This document shows, piece by piece, positions 15,589 to 24,090 of a stretch of DNA of 64,000 nucleotides (position 1 is its first letter; each line of letters begins with the position of its first letter). The notes under the pieces were generated by a model. It was not told the DNA's origin. It saw only the letters and a list, made by a program, of their open reading frames with translations, and did no database searches. The stretch is from Kitasatospora sp. SUK 42 (GTDB lineage: Bacteria; Actinomycetota; Actinomycetes; Streptomycetales; Streptomycetaceae). Position numbers and translations under genes: made by a program. The stretch covers positions 1,785,950 through 1,849,949 of the forward strand of contig NZ_LFMD02000002.1 of the NCBI RefSeq assembly GCF_015776785.2, written 5' to 3'.

Positions 15589-16929
15589 ATGACACCCGAG
15601 GACCGCTTCCCCGGGCCCGAGCACCCCCACTCAGGCCCCCGCCACCAGCCGGACCTCGACGTGCTGCCGTACGGCTCCTACTACGAACCGGAGCCCGCCC
15701 CGGGCTACCAGGGCACGCCGTACGACGCGGAGACCTACAGCGGGTACGGCGGCGCCCGCTACCTGGAACAGCACTGGCCCACCGACGGCCAGGGGCACGG
15801 CCACACCGTGCACGCCCAGGGGCCGCAGGGCGCGGACCACGCCCCGGTGTTCTCGCACGGGGAGCAGAACGGCTACGCCGACAACGGGTACGACGGCCAG
15901 GAGCAGCCGGGGTACGACGGTTACGAGAACCAGGAGCACACCGGGCACCCGGGCTACGAGGGCCAGGAGCACACCGGCTACGAGCCCACCCTGCCCGACC
16001 AGCCCTCCCCCGCCCTCGGGATCCCCGACCGCGACGACCCGCCGACCATCGAGCTCGGCCCGCCGTTCGCGGACCCCTCCGCGCCGACCTACCCGTACCC
16101 CGCCCCGGGCCCCGGCGAGCCGCCCGGCCCGGTGTACGTCGTCGGCGACGTGCACGGCTACCTCGAAGAGCTGCGCGCCGAACTGCACCACCAGGGCCTG
16201 ATCGACGCCGACGGCCACTGGTCCGCCGGGCGCGCCCGGATCTGGTTCCTCGGCGACTTCACCGACCGCGGCCCCGACGGCATCGGCGTCATCGACCTCG
16301 TCATGCAGCTCGCCGCCGAGGCCGCCGCGGCCGGCGGCTACTGCCGCGCCCTGATGGGCAATCACGAACTGCTCTTCCTCGGCGCCGCCAAGTACGGCGA
16401 CGAACCCGTCCAGTCCACCGCCGGCACCGCCTCCTTCCTCGCCGCCTGGCGGCTCAACGGCGGCCAGCAGAACGACCTGGACCGGCTGGAGGCGCACCAC
16501 ATCAGCTGGCTCTCCCGGCTGCCCGCCATCGCGCTGGAGGACGGGCACCTGCTGCTGCACTCCGACACCACCGCGTACCTGGAGTACGGCGACTCCATCC
16601 CGGACGTCAACGACGCCGTGCACAGCCTGCTCTCCGACGGCAGCGTGGACGAGTGGTGGGACTGCTTCCGCCGCTTCACCAAGCGCTTCGCCTTCCGCGG
16701 CGACGCCGGGCCGATGGCCGTCCACGAGCTGCTCGACACCTTCGGCGGTGTCCGGATCGTGCACGGGCACAGCCCGATCCCGTACCTCACCGGCGCGGTG
16801 CACAACGACGACGGCCAGCCGCCGCACATCCCCGGCCCGTACGTGTACGCGGACGACCTCGCGGTGGCCATGGACGGCGGCGTCACCATGGAAGGACGGC
16901 TGCTGGTCGCCCGGCTGCCCATCAACTGA
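15589..16929 (+). CDS. metallophosphatase (PPP family) with low-complexity N-terminus
   Basis: 446 aa from ATG at 15589; GTG 15550 and TTG 15535 are in-frame alternatives. Residues 1-175 are rich in Gly, Tyr, Glu, His and Pro with degenerate repeats of the type GYDGQEQPGYDGYENQEHTG, probably disordered. The catalytic domain follows with the PPP metal motifs in order: GDVHG (about 185), GDFTDRGPD (about 221), GNHE (about 262) and a late GHSP (about 391), HSDTT being a further ligand site. This is the bacterial PrpA/PrpB-type Ser/Thr or diadenosine-polyphosphate phosphatase fold. The substrate is unknown. No signal peptide, so it acts in the cytoplasm. Confidence 0.9.
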   Translation: MTPEDRFPGPEHPHSGPRHQPDLDVLPYGSYYEPEPAPGYQGTPYDAETYSGYGGARYLEQHWPTDGQGHGHTVHAQGPQGADHAPVFSHGEQNGYADNGYDGQEQPGYDGYENQEHTGHPGYEGQEHTGYEPTLPDQPSPALGIPDRDDPPTIELGPPFADPSAPTYPYPAPGPGEPPGPVYVVGDVHGYLEELRAELHHQGLIDADGHWSAGRARIWFLGDFTDRGPDGIGVIDLVMQLAAEAAAAGGYCRALMGNHELLFLGAAKYGDEPVQSTAGTASFLAAWRLNGGQQNDLDRLEAHHISWLSRLPAIALEDGHLLLHSDTTAYLEYGDSIPDVNDAVHSLLSDGSVDEWWDCFRRFTKRFAFRGDAGPMAVHELLDTFGGVRIVHGHSPIPYLTGAVHNDDGQPPHIPGPYVYADDLAVAMDGGVTMEGRLLVARLPIN

Positions 16930-17151
16930 CCGCACCGCAGGAACAGTTGTTCCCGGCGCTCGGGCCGCCGCACGCGCGCGGTCCGGGGCGCGAACTTCCG
17001 GAAACCGACTGTCAGCACGGCCGCACCCGCCCCTACCATGAGGCACACCACACCCGGCCGTCCATCCGGCGGCCAGCCTCCGCGCCCACCCCGACACCCT
17101 GAGGGTCCCGCGCCCTCGCCACCGGTCGGGGTCCGCATGAACGGGGTCCCC

Positions 17152-18018
17152 ATGTCCAACCCCCCGCCGCTGCACGCCGAGGACCGCCCGGAGTACGAGC
17201 GCCTCCTCGGCGAAGCCCTGCGCGACCGCACCGTCCTCCCCGCCCTCCGCGCGCCCGGCGCGCCCACGGCCGAGCAACTGCGCTCCCTCGCCCTGCGCGA
17301 CGCCGACGGCGTCAACGCCGCGGCCGCCACCGAGTACGCGCACTACACCGCGCTCCGCGACAGCCTGCGCGCCACGCCCCCGACGGCGGACGGCCCGGCA
17401 CCCGCCGCCCCCGGACTCCTCGGCCAACTGCGCTCCGCCAACGGCGGCGCCGGGCTGTTCCCCGCCCTCACGGTGCTCACGCCGATCCTCGCCTGGGCGG
17501 CCGCGCTCGTCCTGCTGCTCGTCGGCTACCTGCTCCAGGCCGCCGACCCCACGATCGCCCTGGCCCGGCCGCTGATCACCGCCGGCTGGGTCGCGCTCGC
17601 CGCCGGGGTCGCCGCCATGGCCGTCGGCGTCATCGGGCTGCTGCTCACCGCCATACGCGACGGCGCCGCCCCCGCCCCGCCCGGCACCGACCGGGAGCTG
17701 GCCGCCGAACTCGCCGACGCCCGCACCGAATGGCGCGCCGCCCTGCGCGAACGCGGCCTGCTGCCCTACCTGCACAGCAGGCTCCCGGCCGTCCCCGGCC
17801 GCCCGGCACCGGGCTACAGCAGCCCGGACTTCAACAGCCCCGGCTACTCCAGCCCGGACTTCACCAGCCCGGGGCCCGACCTCACCAGCCCCGGCTACAC
17901 CCCGCCCGCCTTCACCAGCCCCGGACCGGAGGGCATCACCGGCTCCGACGGCCGACCCGACTTCACCGGCCCCGGCTACACCCCGCCGGCCTTCACCAGC
18001 CCCGACGACGTCGGCTGA
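17152..18018 (+). CDS. two-helix membrane protein with FTSPG-type repeats
   Basis: 288 aa from ATG at 17152; ATG at 17137 is possible. The soluble N-terminal part includes RPEYERLLGEALRDRTVLPAL. Two transmembrane segments lie at about 104-129 (LTVLTPILAWAAALVLLLVGYLL) and 142-170. An Arg-rich helix with LAAELADARTEWRAAL follows. The C-terminal 80 residues consist of Pro/Gly/Ser repeats of the form S-P-(G/D)-(Y/F), such as PGYSSPDFNSPGYSSPDF and PGYTPPAFTSPG, likely unstructured. The function is unknown. Confidence 0.85.
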   Translation: MSNPPPLHAEDRPEYERLLGEALRDRTVLPALRAPGAPTAEQLRSLALRDADGVNAAAATEYAHYTALRDSLRATPPTADGPAPAAPGLLGQLRSANGGAGLFPALTVLTPILAWAAALVLLLVGYLLQAADPTIALARPLITAGWVALAAGVAAMAVGVIGLLLTAIRDGAAPAPPGTDRELAAELADARTEWRAALRERGLLPYLHSRLPAVPGRPAPGYSSPDFNSPGYSSPDFTSPGPDLTSPGYTPPAFTSPGPEGITGSDGRPDFTGPGYTPPAFTSPDDVG

Positions 18019-18164
18019 GTCCAGCCCAACCCGTCTTCACCACACGGGAGTTCACCCCCGGGGGAGCCACCCGCCCCCGATCCGGGCACCTCCGCCACCT
18101 CCCGGGCGCCGCCGCCCCGCCAGGATGGGGCCCTCAACGGACCCGGCCCTGGGGGAGACCAGCG

Positions 18165-19640
18165 ATGAGCACCGTACGGACCAGACCGCCGCGCACCACA
18201 GCGGTGGCGCTGCCGACCGTCGCCCTGCTGGCGGCCCTGCTGGCGGCCCTGCTCGGGCTGCTCGGCGACGCCGGACCCGCGCACGCCACCGGCTCGACCG
18301 ACCCGGTCGCCACTCCGGTCGACTTCACCGGCGCCGGCGGCACCGTCCTGCACGGCCTGGTGCTGGCCCCGCCCGCGACGGCCGACGGCCCCGGCCCCGG
18401 GCCCGGCCCCGGGCTGGTCATGGTCGCCGGGGGCGGCCCGGGCCCGATGGGCGACCTGCGGTCGGCCGCCGAGGCGTACGCGCGGCGCGGCATCACCACG
18501 CTGATCTACGACAAGCGCACCGACGGCTACTCGACCACCCACCGCGACTACGGGCAGCTCGCCGACGACGCCCTGGCCGGCGTCCGGCTGCTGCGCTCCC
18601 GCCCCGAGGTCGCACCCGACCACGTCGGCCTGTGGGGCTTCTCCGAGGGCGCCTGGGTGGTCTCGCTCGCCGCCACCCGCTCCTCCGACGTGGCGTACCT
18701 GGTGACCGCCGGCGCGGTCGGCCTCACCCCGGCCCGCCAGCAGGCCTGGGCGTACGACGGCTTCCTGCACCACGCCGGGGTGTCCGGCTCGCTGCGCCAC
18801 GCCCTGTCGGACAGCGCGGTCCGCCGGCTCGCCGACGCCGGGCTCTTCCCCGAGGCCCACTACGACCCGGTGCCGGTGTGGGAGCGGGTCCACCAGCCGG
18901 TGCTGGCCGAGTGGGGCGCGCTGGACCGCGAGGCCGCCCCGGAGGAGAGCGCGGCGATCATCCGCCAGGCCCTCGACCGGGCCGGCAACACCCACTACAC
19001 GCTGCGGACGGTCCCCGGCGTCCGGCACGACCTCCACCTCACCCGCGACGACGGCTACGACCACCTTGACCTGCTGCCCGCGAACTACGCCGAGACCGAG
19101 GCCGCCTGGATCCACCGGCTCACCACCGCCCTCCCCACCGCCTCCGCCGACCCGGCCCCGCACCAGGACACCCTCAGCCGACCGCTCGCCCCGCTGCCCT
19201 GGTACGGATCCTCGGGGGCCGAGGCCGTCGCCACCCTGCTCTGCCTGGCCGGCTTCACGGGCTACGTGCTGACCGGCGCCGCCCGCCGGATCCGCCGCCG
19301 TCCGCGCCCCGCCGCGCTGCCCCGCGCCGCCCGCTGGGCGGCCGTCACCGGCACCGCCGCCCTCCTGGGCGCGCTCGGCTACCTGTTCTTCCTGGGGATC
19401 ACCGCCGCGGTGGTCACCGGCCCGGTGCTGTTCGGCCGCCCGGTGGTCTGGCTGGCCGTCCAGCTGCTCGCGCTGGTCGCCGTCGGGTCGACCGCCGTCG
19501 CCGCCGTCGCCTCGCTGCGGCGCCGGGCCGCCGCAGCCACCGCCCTGCCGCGCCTCGACCGGGCCCGGCTGGGCGCGCTGCTGCTGGCCGGGGCGGCGTT
19601 CCTGCCCTGGGCGCTGTCCTGGGGGCTGCTGGTGCCGTAG
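18165..19640 (+). CDS. secreted/membrane alpha/beta hydrolase
   Basis: 491 aa from ATG at 18165 with GGGGGAG upstream. A signal peptide or anchor (about 12-41, ending AGPAHA) leads to an alpha/beta hydrolase domain: the nucleophile elbow is GFSEGAW (serine at about 165), the oxyanion-like strand is LVMVAGGGPGPMGD, and the late His is in PGVRHDLH. A BAAT/dienelactone-hydrolase-like cap is suggested by the overall order. From about 350 onwards three to four transmembrane helices follow (EAVATLLCLAGFTGYVLTG, ALLGALGYLFFLGITAAVV, VVWLAVQLLALVAVGST, LGALLLAGAAFLPWALSW). The catalytic part would face outside. Substrate unknown. Confidence 0.88.
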   Translation: MSTVRTRPPRTTAVALPTVALLAALLAALLGLLGDAGPAHATGSTDPVATPVDFTGAGGTVLHGLVLAPPATADGPGPGPGPGLVMVAGGGPGPMGDLRSAAEAYARRGITTLIYDKRTDGYSTTHRDYGQLADDALAGVRLLRSRPEVAPDHVGLWGFSEGAWVVSLAATRSSDVAYLVTAGAVGLTPARQQAWAYDGFLHHAGVSGSLRHALSDSAVRRLADAGLFPEAHYDPVPVWERVHQPVLAEWGALDREAAPEESAAIIRQALDRAGNTHYTLRTVPGVRHDLHLTRDDGYDHLDLLPANYAETEAAWIHRLTTALPTASADPAPHQDTLSRPLAPLPWYGSSGAEAVATLLCLAGFTGYVLTGAARRIRRRPRPAALPRAARWAAVTGTAALLGALGYLFFLGITAAVVTGPVLFGRPVVWLAVQLLALVAVGSTAVAAVASLRRRAAAATALPRLDRARLGALLLAGAAFLPWALSWGLLVP

Positions 19641-19680
19641 GGCGTGCCCCGGGGGCTGCTGCCGCCGTAGGGCGGGCCCC
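19621..19680. repeat. 30-bp tandem duplication across a stop codon
   Basis: Two adjacent 30-nt units (19621-19650 and 19651-19680) agree at 27 of 30 positions. The first unit contains the last codons and the TAG stop of the hydrolase gene; the second repeats them, including a second TAG, in non-coding sequence. Confidence 0.9.
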
Positions 19681-19684
19681 GCGC

Positions 19685-20653
19685 TCAGAAGCCGGTCGGG
19701 AGGCGGGGCGTGTACGGCGCCTCCAGGGCCGCGCGCTCCTCCTCACCCAGGTCGACGGAGAGCGCGGCCGCCGCGTCGTCCAGGTGGCCCGGGCGGGTCG
19801 CGCCGACGATCGGGGCGGTGACCACCGGGTTGCCCAGCACCCAGGCGAGCGAGACCTGCGCCATCGGCAGACCGCGGGCCTCGGCGACGGACTGCACGGC
19901 GTCCACGATCGGCCGGTCCACGTCCCCGAAGAACCGCCCGGCCACCGGATCCCCGGCCGAACGGGCCGTCGACCGCCCGTACGGGCGGGCCAGCCGGCCC
20001 GAGGCGAGCGGGCACCACACCAGGCTGCCCACCCCCTGGTCGGCGAGCAGCGGGAACATCTCCCGCTCCTCCTCCCGCTGCACCAGGCTGTACTGGTGCT
20101 GCATCGACACGAAGGCCGGGCCGCCCGCCAGGGCCGCGGTGTGCTGCAGCTTCGCGAACCGCCAGGCCCACATCGAGGAGGCGCCGACGTACCGGACCTT
20201 CCCGGCCGCCACCACCTCGGCCAGGGCCGCCACGGTCTCCTCGACCGGGGTCGCCGGGTCGAAGCGGTGCAGCTGGAAGAGGTCGAGGTAATCGGTGCCG
20301 AGGCGGGCGAGCGAACCGTCGACCTGCTCCAGGACCGCACGCCGGGACAGCCCGGAGCCGCCCGGGCCGTCGTGCATCGGCAGGCCCGCCTTGGTCGCCA
20401 GGACGACGTCCTCACGCCGGGTGAACCGGCGCACCGCCCGGCCGACCAGCTCCTCCGAGGCGCCGCCGCCGTACACGTTGGCGGTGTCCCAGAAGGTGAT
20501 GCCCAGCTCCACGGCCCGCCGGAAGACCGGCGCCGCCGCCTCCTCGTCCAGGGCCCAGGGGTTGTGGCCGCGGCCGTTGCCGCCGAAGCCCATGCAGCCG
20601 AGCGCGATGCGGCTGACTTCGAGGTCGGTGCCGCCCAGCTTCGTGTACTCCAT
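19685..20653 (-). CDS. aldo/keto reductase
   Basis: 322 aa, the usual family length. NADPH-dependent reduction of aldehydes or ketones in the cytoplasm. The catalytic tetrad can be read: Asp and Tyr in FWDTANVYGGG (about 55-60), Lys in LATKAGLP (about 88), and His in LFQLHRFDP (about 129). The family signature MGFGGNGRG and the NADPH-binding end PIVGATRPGHLDDA are present. It shares direction with the FMN reductase gene 14 nt upstream, so both probably form an operon under the divergent XRE regulator. Substrate unknown. Confidence 0.95.
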   Translation of the reverse strand: MEYTKLGGTDLEVSRIALGCMGFGGNGRGHNPWALDEEAAAPVFRRAVELGITFWDTANVYGGGASEELVGRAVRRFTRREDVVLATKAGLPMHDGPGGSGLSRRAVLEQVDGSLARLGTDYLDLFQLHRFDPATPVEETVAALAEVVAAGKVRYVGASSMWAWRFAKLQHTAALAGGPAFVSMQHQYSLVQREEEREMFPLLADQGVGSLVWCPLASGRLARPYGRSTARSAGDPVAGRFFGDVDRPIVDAVQSVAEARGLPMAQVSLAWVLGNPVVTAPIVGATRPGHLDDAAAALSVDLGEEERAALEAPYTPRLPTGF

Positions 20654-20666
20654 CGCGTCCTCCGTC

Positions 20667-21263
20667 TCAGGCCGGGTAGGGGGCCGCGGCCCGGGCGTTC
20701 TTCAACGCGCCCGCCCACCAGTGCAGTTGGTCCAGCATCGTCTTGGCGTAGCCGGCCGCCTGCGGGTCGTCCGGCCGGCCGTCCGTCCAGGCGGTGAAGT
20801 AGTTCGGGAAGGACAGTCCGTCCCGGATCGTCACCGCGTGCAGCTCGGTCAGCACGTTCTCCAGGTGCAGCACCGCGTGCCGGCCGCCGGCCGCGCCGCC
20901 GTAGCTCACGAAGGCGACCGGCTTGGCCGTCCACTGGGTGAAGTGCCAGTCGATGGCGGCCTTCAGCGAGGCGGGGTAGCTGTGGTTGTACTCCGGGGTG
21001 ACGATCAGGACGGCGTCCGCGCCCTCCAGGGCCCCGGTCAGCCCCGCCATACCGGCCGGGCGGGGGTAGTCGGCGCCCGCGAACTTCGGCGGGGCGGCCG
21101 GAAGGGCCAGCGGCAGCTCCACCTCGGCCAGGTCCACCACCTCGACCTCGAACCCCCCGTGCACGGCGGCCTGTTCGGCCGCCCACGAGGACACCACCGG
21201 GCCGAAACGGCCCTCCCGGACACTACCGACGAGGACGACCAGCTTGTACGTGTTCTTCTCCAT
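20667..21263 (-). CDS. NADPH-dependent FMN reductase
   Basis: 198 aa from ATG at 21263. Flavodoxin-like fold. The FMN phosphate loop is LVGSVREGRFG (about 11-21); a second flavin-contact loop is TPEYNHSYPASLKAAIDW (about 88-105), the family signature. The end SYGGAAGGRHAVLHLENVL is typical. It reduces FMN or quinones with NAD(P)H. Adjacent aldo/keto reductase suggests a redox or electrophile-response operon, controlled by the divergent XRE gene at 21365. Confidence 0.93.
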   Translation of the reverse strand: MEKNTYKLVVLVGSVREGRFGPVVSSWAAEQAAVHGGFEVEVVDLAEVELPLALPAAPPKFAGADYPRPAGMAGLTGALEGADAVLIVTPEYNHSYPASLKAAIDWHFTQWTAKPVAFVSYGGAAGGRHAVLHLENVLTELHAVTIRDGLSFPNYFTAWTDGRPDDPQAAGYAKTMLDQLHWWAGALKNARAAAPYPA

Positions 21264-21364
21264 GGCCACCACCCTCGGCCCCCGGCCGCACGGCAACCAG
21301 ACCGTGCCCAGGCTGGCCCTCCCAGGGCCACCCTCCGCGCGCCCGTGAGCCGTACATTCGTCAC

Positions 21365-22201
21365 ATGGGCACACCACTGGGGGACTTCATCCGCGCCAAG
21401 CGCGACAGCATCCAGCCCGAGACGCTCGGCCTGCCCGACCACGGCCGCCGCCGCTCACCCGGGCTGCGCCGCTCCGACCTGGCCATCCGCGCGGACATCA
21501 GCGTCGAGTACCTCACCCGGCTGGAACAGGGCCGCGACCGCAACCCCTCCACCCCCGTGCTCAACGCGCTCGCCGACGCCCTCAGCCTCGACCCCGCCGA
21601 GCGCACCCACCTGCGCTACCTCGCGAAGATCACCGGCGGCGCCTGCCCCAGCCTGGTCCGCCCTGCCCCGCCCTCCCGCGAGGTCCGCCCGAGCGTCCGC
21701 GAGACCCTCCGGCTGCTCGAACCGGGCATCGCCGCCGTCACCAACCGGCTCGGCGACGTCCTCGCCCACACCGACGGCTACGCCGCCGTCCTCGGCGCGG
21801 CCGGGCTCCTCGACCACCCCGCGCCGAACCTCACCCGGTACGTGTTCACCGACCCCCGCGCCCGCACCCTCTTCGCCGACTGGGACGACATCGCCGACGA
21901 ACAGGCCTTCGACCTCTGGATCGGCCCCTCCGCCGAGAACTCCGAGTGGCTCAGCAGCGAACTCGCCCCCGTCGCCGGGCCCGAGTTCACCCGCCGCCTC
22001 GGCAACCAGCTCGTCCCCCGGCGCGGCACCCTGCGCCTGCGGCACCCCTCCGGCCCCGAACTCCGGCTGCTGCGCGAGACCCTCGACCTCAGCGCCGACA
22101 ACCAGCAGCTCCTCGTCCTCCTCCCCGCCGACCCCGAGACCGCCGCCCACCTCGACCGGCTCACCCGCCCGGCACCGGCCCGCCTCCGCGCGATCTCCTG
22201 A
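21365..22201 (+). CDS. XRE family regulator with MmyB-like ligand domain
   Basis: 278 aa. The helix-turn-helix is LGDFIRAKRDSI ... GLRRSDLAIRADISVEYLTRLEQGRDRNPS (about 5-63), including the typical RLEQGR. The C-terminal part has the MmyB-like PAS fold, with VTNRLGDVLAHTDGYAAVLG and, late, LRLRHPSGPELRLLRETLDLSADNQQLLVLLPAD. MmyB-type regulators are thought to bind fatty-acid-like ligands and usually control a neighbouring dehydrogenase or reductase; here the divergent FMN reductase/aldo-keto reductase pair is the obvious target. Confidence 0.93.
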   Translation: MGTPLGDFIRAKRDSIQPETLGLPDHGRRRSPGLRRSDLAIRADISVEYLTRLEQGRDRNPSTPVLNALADALSLDPAERTHLRYLAKITGGACPSLVRPAPPSREVRPSVRETLRLLEPGIAAVTNRLGDVLAHTDGYAAVLGAAGLLDHPAPNLTRYVFTDPRARTLFADWDDIADEQAFDLWIGPSAENSEWLSSELAPVAGPEFTRRLGNQLVPRRGTLRLRHPSGPELRLLRETLDLSADNQQLLVLLPADPETAAHLDRLTRPAPARLRAIS

Positions 22202-22294
22202 ACCGGGCGGGGCGCGCCCCCGTTGATGCGCGGCGCCGAACGGAGCATCGTGGAGATCGTCCCGAGCAGCACACCGGAAACGGAGCCGATCACC

Positions 22295-22684
22295 ATGCGT
22301 GTCGTCGCCCTCGACCACCTCGTCCTCAACGTCGCCGACATCGAGCGGTCCCTGGACTTCTACGCGGGGCTCCTCGGCCTGGAACCGGTCCAGGTCGACG
22401 AATGGCGGGCGGGCGGGGTGCCGTTCCCCTCCGTGCGGGTCACACCCGAGACGATCATCGACCTGGTCCAGCGGCCGCGGCAGGAGTCCAACATGGACCA
22501 CCTCTGCCTCTCCGTGGAACCCCTCGACTGGCAGGAGGTCGTCGACTCGGGCGCCTTCACCGTGCTGGAGGGGCCCGTGCCCCGCTACGGCGCCCGCGGC
22601 ACGGCGACCTCGCTCTACGTGCGGGACCCGGACGGCAACACCGTCGAACTCCGCTGGTACCCCGAGGACGCCGCCACCGCCTGA
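22295..22684 (+). CDS. VOC family protein (glyoxalase/dioxygenase fold)
   Basis: 129 aa from ATG at 22295. DHLVLNVADIERSLDFYAGLLGL supplies the first metal His and the N-terminal beta-alpha module; MDHLCLSVEPLDW is the second-module start; VRDPDGNTVELRWYPED holds the final Glu ligand. The metal ligands H, H and E are all visible, as in fosfomycin-resistance and bleomycin-resistance-like or lactoylglutathione lyase relatives. Substrate unknown. It follows the XRE gene by 93 nt in the same direction. Confidence 0.92.
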   Translation: MRVVALDHLVLNVADIERSLDFYAGLLGLEPVQVDEWRAGGVPFPSVRVTPETIIDLVQRPRQESNMDHLCLSVEPLDWQEVVDSGAFTVLEGPVPRYGARGTATSLYVRDPDGNTVELRWYPEDAATA

Positions 22685-22718
22685 CCCGGCGGCGTCGCGG
22701 CGTCGAGAGGTCACTCGA

Positions 22719-23180
22719 TCACCGGAAGACCCGCATCATGGACAGCTGGATCGCTTGGTTGATCACGTTCACAACGCTGAGGTTGCCGCTGACCGCCGCC
22801 GCGTTCGCCAGCCAGGGGACGTCGACGGGAAGCGTCTCCTGGCCGAGCGGATGCGGCAGTCCCGTCACGACCCAGCGGCCCCCCAACGGCGAGGACGCGT
22901 CGACCGTCCACTCCCACCTGGCTCCGTACACGGTGATCAGGAACTCGGCCGCGAACCACATGATCAGCCTGAAGTTGGCGCTCCACTCGTCCTCGGGCGA
23001 CGGCGCCGGGTCGGCCGCCGGCTCGGCCAGCACCTCGTCGACGACCCGGACCGCCACGCCCGGATGGGTCTGCATGAGGTCCGCGGGCTTGTCCAGGGCC
23101 ACCAGTACGCGGCGGATGAAGTCGCGGCCGTCGTCGACCCACTCGGCGAGGTCGGGTGCGGTGTCGTTCGGTTGATTCAC
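22719..23180 (-). CDS. hypothetical soluble protein
   Basis: 153 aa if GTG at 23180 is the start; the frame is open upstream but overlaps the vapC-like gene there. The protein is acidic at the N-terminus (NQPNDTAPDLAEWVDDGRDFI), with a core LIMWFAAEFLITVYGARWEWTVD and an end AAAVSGNLSVVNVINQAIQLSMM. I recognise no family. Its position directly downstream of the vapBC-like pair on the same strand may be accidental. Confidence 0.6.
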   Translation of the reverse strand: MNQPNDTAPDLAEWVDDGRDFIRRVLVALDKPADLMQTHPGVAVRVVDEVLAEPAADPAPSPEDEWSANFRLIMWFAAEFLITVYGARWEWTVDASSPLGGRWVVTGLPHPLGQETLPVDVPWLANAAAVSGNLSVVNVINQAIQLSMMRVFR

Positions 23181-23248
23181 GGCGACATTGGTACCAGGGC
23201 CGACCCACAACCAGGCACCGCGCCACCGCTCGACGACGAGGGGGAGGG

Positions 23249-23695
23249 CTACGGACAGATCAGTTCGATGGTCGGAAAGTAGGTCCGATAGCGCGAGGCG
23301 TCGCGCGTGAGCAGCCGGTATCCCCGCACAGCCGCATGCGCTCCGATGTAGAAGTCGGGCAGCGGCGCGGTCTTCTGCCCGCCCCGCTTGCGGTAGAGCA
23401 GAAAGGCCTTGCCTGCCAAAAACCCTGCCTCGTAGGGGAGCGGCTCCCGCGCGAAGTCCTCGGCGGGCAGGACCGCGTCCAGGTCCTCGATCGCGGCGTG
23501 CGCCACCGAGACCTCCGCGTAGACGATCGGGTTGATCACCACCTCCCCCTCGTCCTGGGCCGCGGACAGTGCGGACTCCGACCAGTCGGCCCAGTTCTCG
23601 TCGTCGGTCATCAGGTCCAGCAGCACACATGAGTCGACCAACGTCACTGGTCGGCCCTGGCCCGGGCCGACCAGCCTCAACCGGCTACTCGCCAC
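23249..23695 (-). CDS. vapC: PIN-domain toxin (VapC type)
   Basis: 148 aa from GTG at 23695, which overlaps the antitoxin stop by 11 nt; a GTG at 23647 (giving a start TLVDSCVLLDLM) would fit the usual VapC N-terminus better. PIN-domain acidic residues: first Asp in LVDSCVLLDL, Glu in NPIVYAEVSVA, and the pair of Asp in LPDFYIGAHA and LLTRDASRYRTYFP. These coordinate Mg2+ or Mn2+ for RNA cleavage, typically of tRNA or rRNA. Complete active site, so probably functional. Confidence 0.93.
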   Translation of the reverse strand: MASSRLRLVGPGQGRPVTLVDSCVLLDLMTDDENWADWSESALSAAQDEGEVVINPIVYAEVSVAHAAIEDLDAVLPAEDFAREPLPYEAGFLAGKAFLLYRKRGGQKTAPLPDFYIGAHAAVRGYRLLTRDASRYRTYFPTIELICP

Positions 23696-23912
23696 GCAGT
23701 AGCTCCATGATCTCGTCGGTGGACATTCCGCCCGCAGCGCTTCCCCTCATCCGGCGGGCCACCCGCTGTCCTCTGGTGCCGTGCCCCTCCCGGCGCACTA
23801 TCCGAAGGACACCGCCCTCCTCGATGACGTCCACCTCATCGCCAGGGCGCAGACCGCACTTCTCGCGAAGGTCCGCGGGGATGGTGACTTGTCCCTTGCT
23901 GTTGAGCCGCAT
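23685..23912 (-). CDS. vapB: AbrB/MazE-type antitoxin (VapB)
   Basis: 75 aa. The N-terminal swapped-hairpin domain is MRLNSKGQVTIPADLREKCGLRPGDEVDVIEEGG, matching the AbrB/SpoVT consensus (KGQVTIPxxLRxxxGLxxGD). The C-terminal 30 residues (RMRGSAAGGMSTDEIMELLRGE) should wrap the toxin. A very strong ribosome site AGGAGGTGGGAG precedes the ATG. The upstream region has the direct repeats at 23925-23954 for autoregulation. Confidence 0.94.
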   Translation of the reverse strand: MRLNSKGQVTIPADLREKCGLRPGDEVDVIEEGGVLRIVRREGHGTRGQRVARRMRGSAAGGMSTDEIMELLRGE

Positions 23913-23924
23913 CTCCCACCTCCT

Positions 23925-23954
23925 GTACTACGTAATACCGCTACCACGTAATAC
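23925..23954 (-). promoter_or_regulatory. vapBC operator/promoter with repeated ACGTAATAC
   Basis: ACGTAATAC occurs at 23930-23938 and 23946-23954, start to start 16 nt. The first copy is part of a near-palindrome GTACTACGTAATAC (23925-23938, 12 of 14 symmetric). It lies 13 nt upstream of the vapB start and is far more A/T-rich than the surroundings, so it probably also contains the -10 region. Confidence 0.7.
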
Positions 23955-24019
23955 TAGCCCGGCCGGTGCACACCCGGAAGTGCTACGAACATCGCCTGGT
24001 CCTCCGCACGCGCGGAAAA

Positions 24020-24063
24020 CGGCTGTGGTCCGGGAGTCGGTCCGGACTCCCGAGCCACAGCCG
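24020..24063. terminator. hairpin terminator, two-part stem
   Basis: CGGCTGTGG (24020-24028) pairs with CCACAGCCG (24055-24063), and inside it CGGGAGTC (24031-24038) pairs with GACTCCCG (24045-24052). It is positioned after the stop of the broken MmyB-type gene (24091, minus strand). Confidence 0.75.
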
Positions 24064-24090
24064 CTGCCGAGGTCAGTCGGCGGGGACGCG

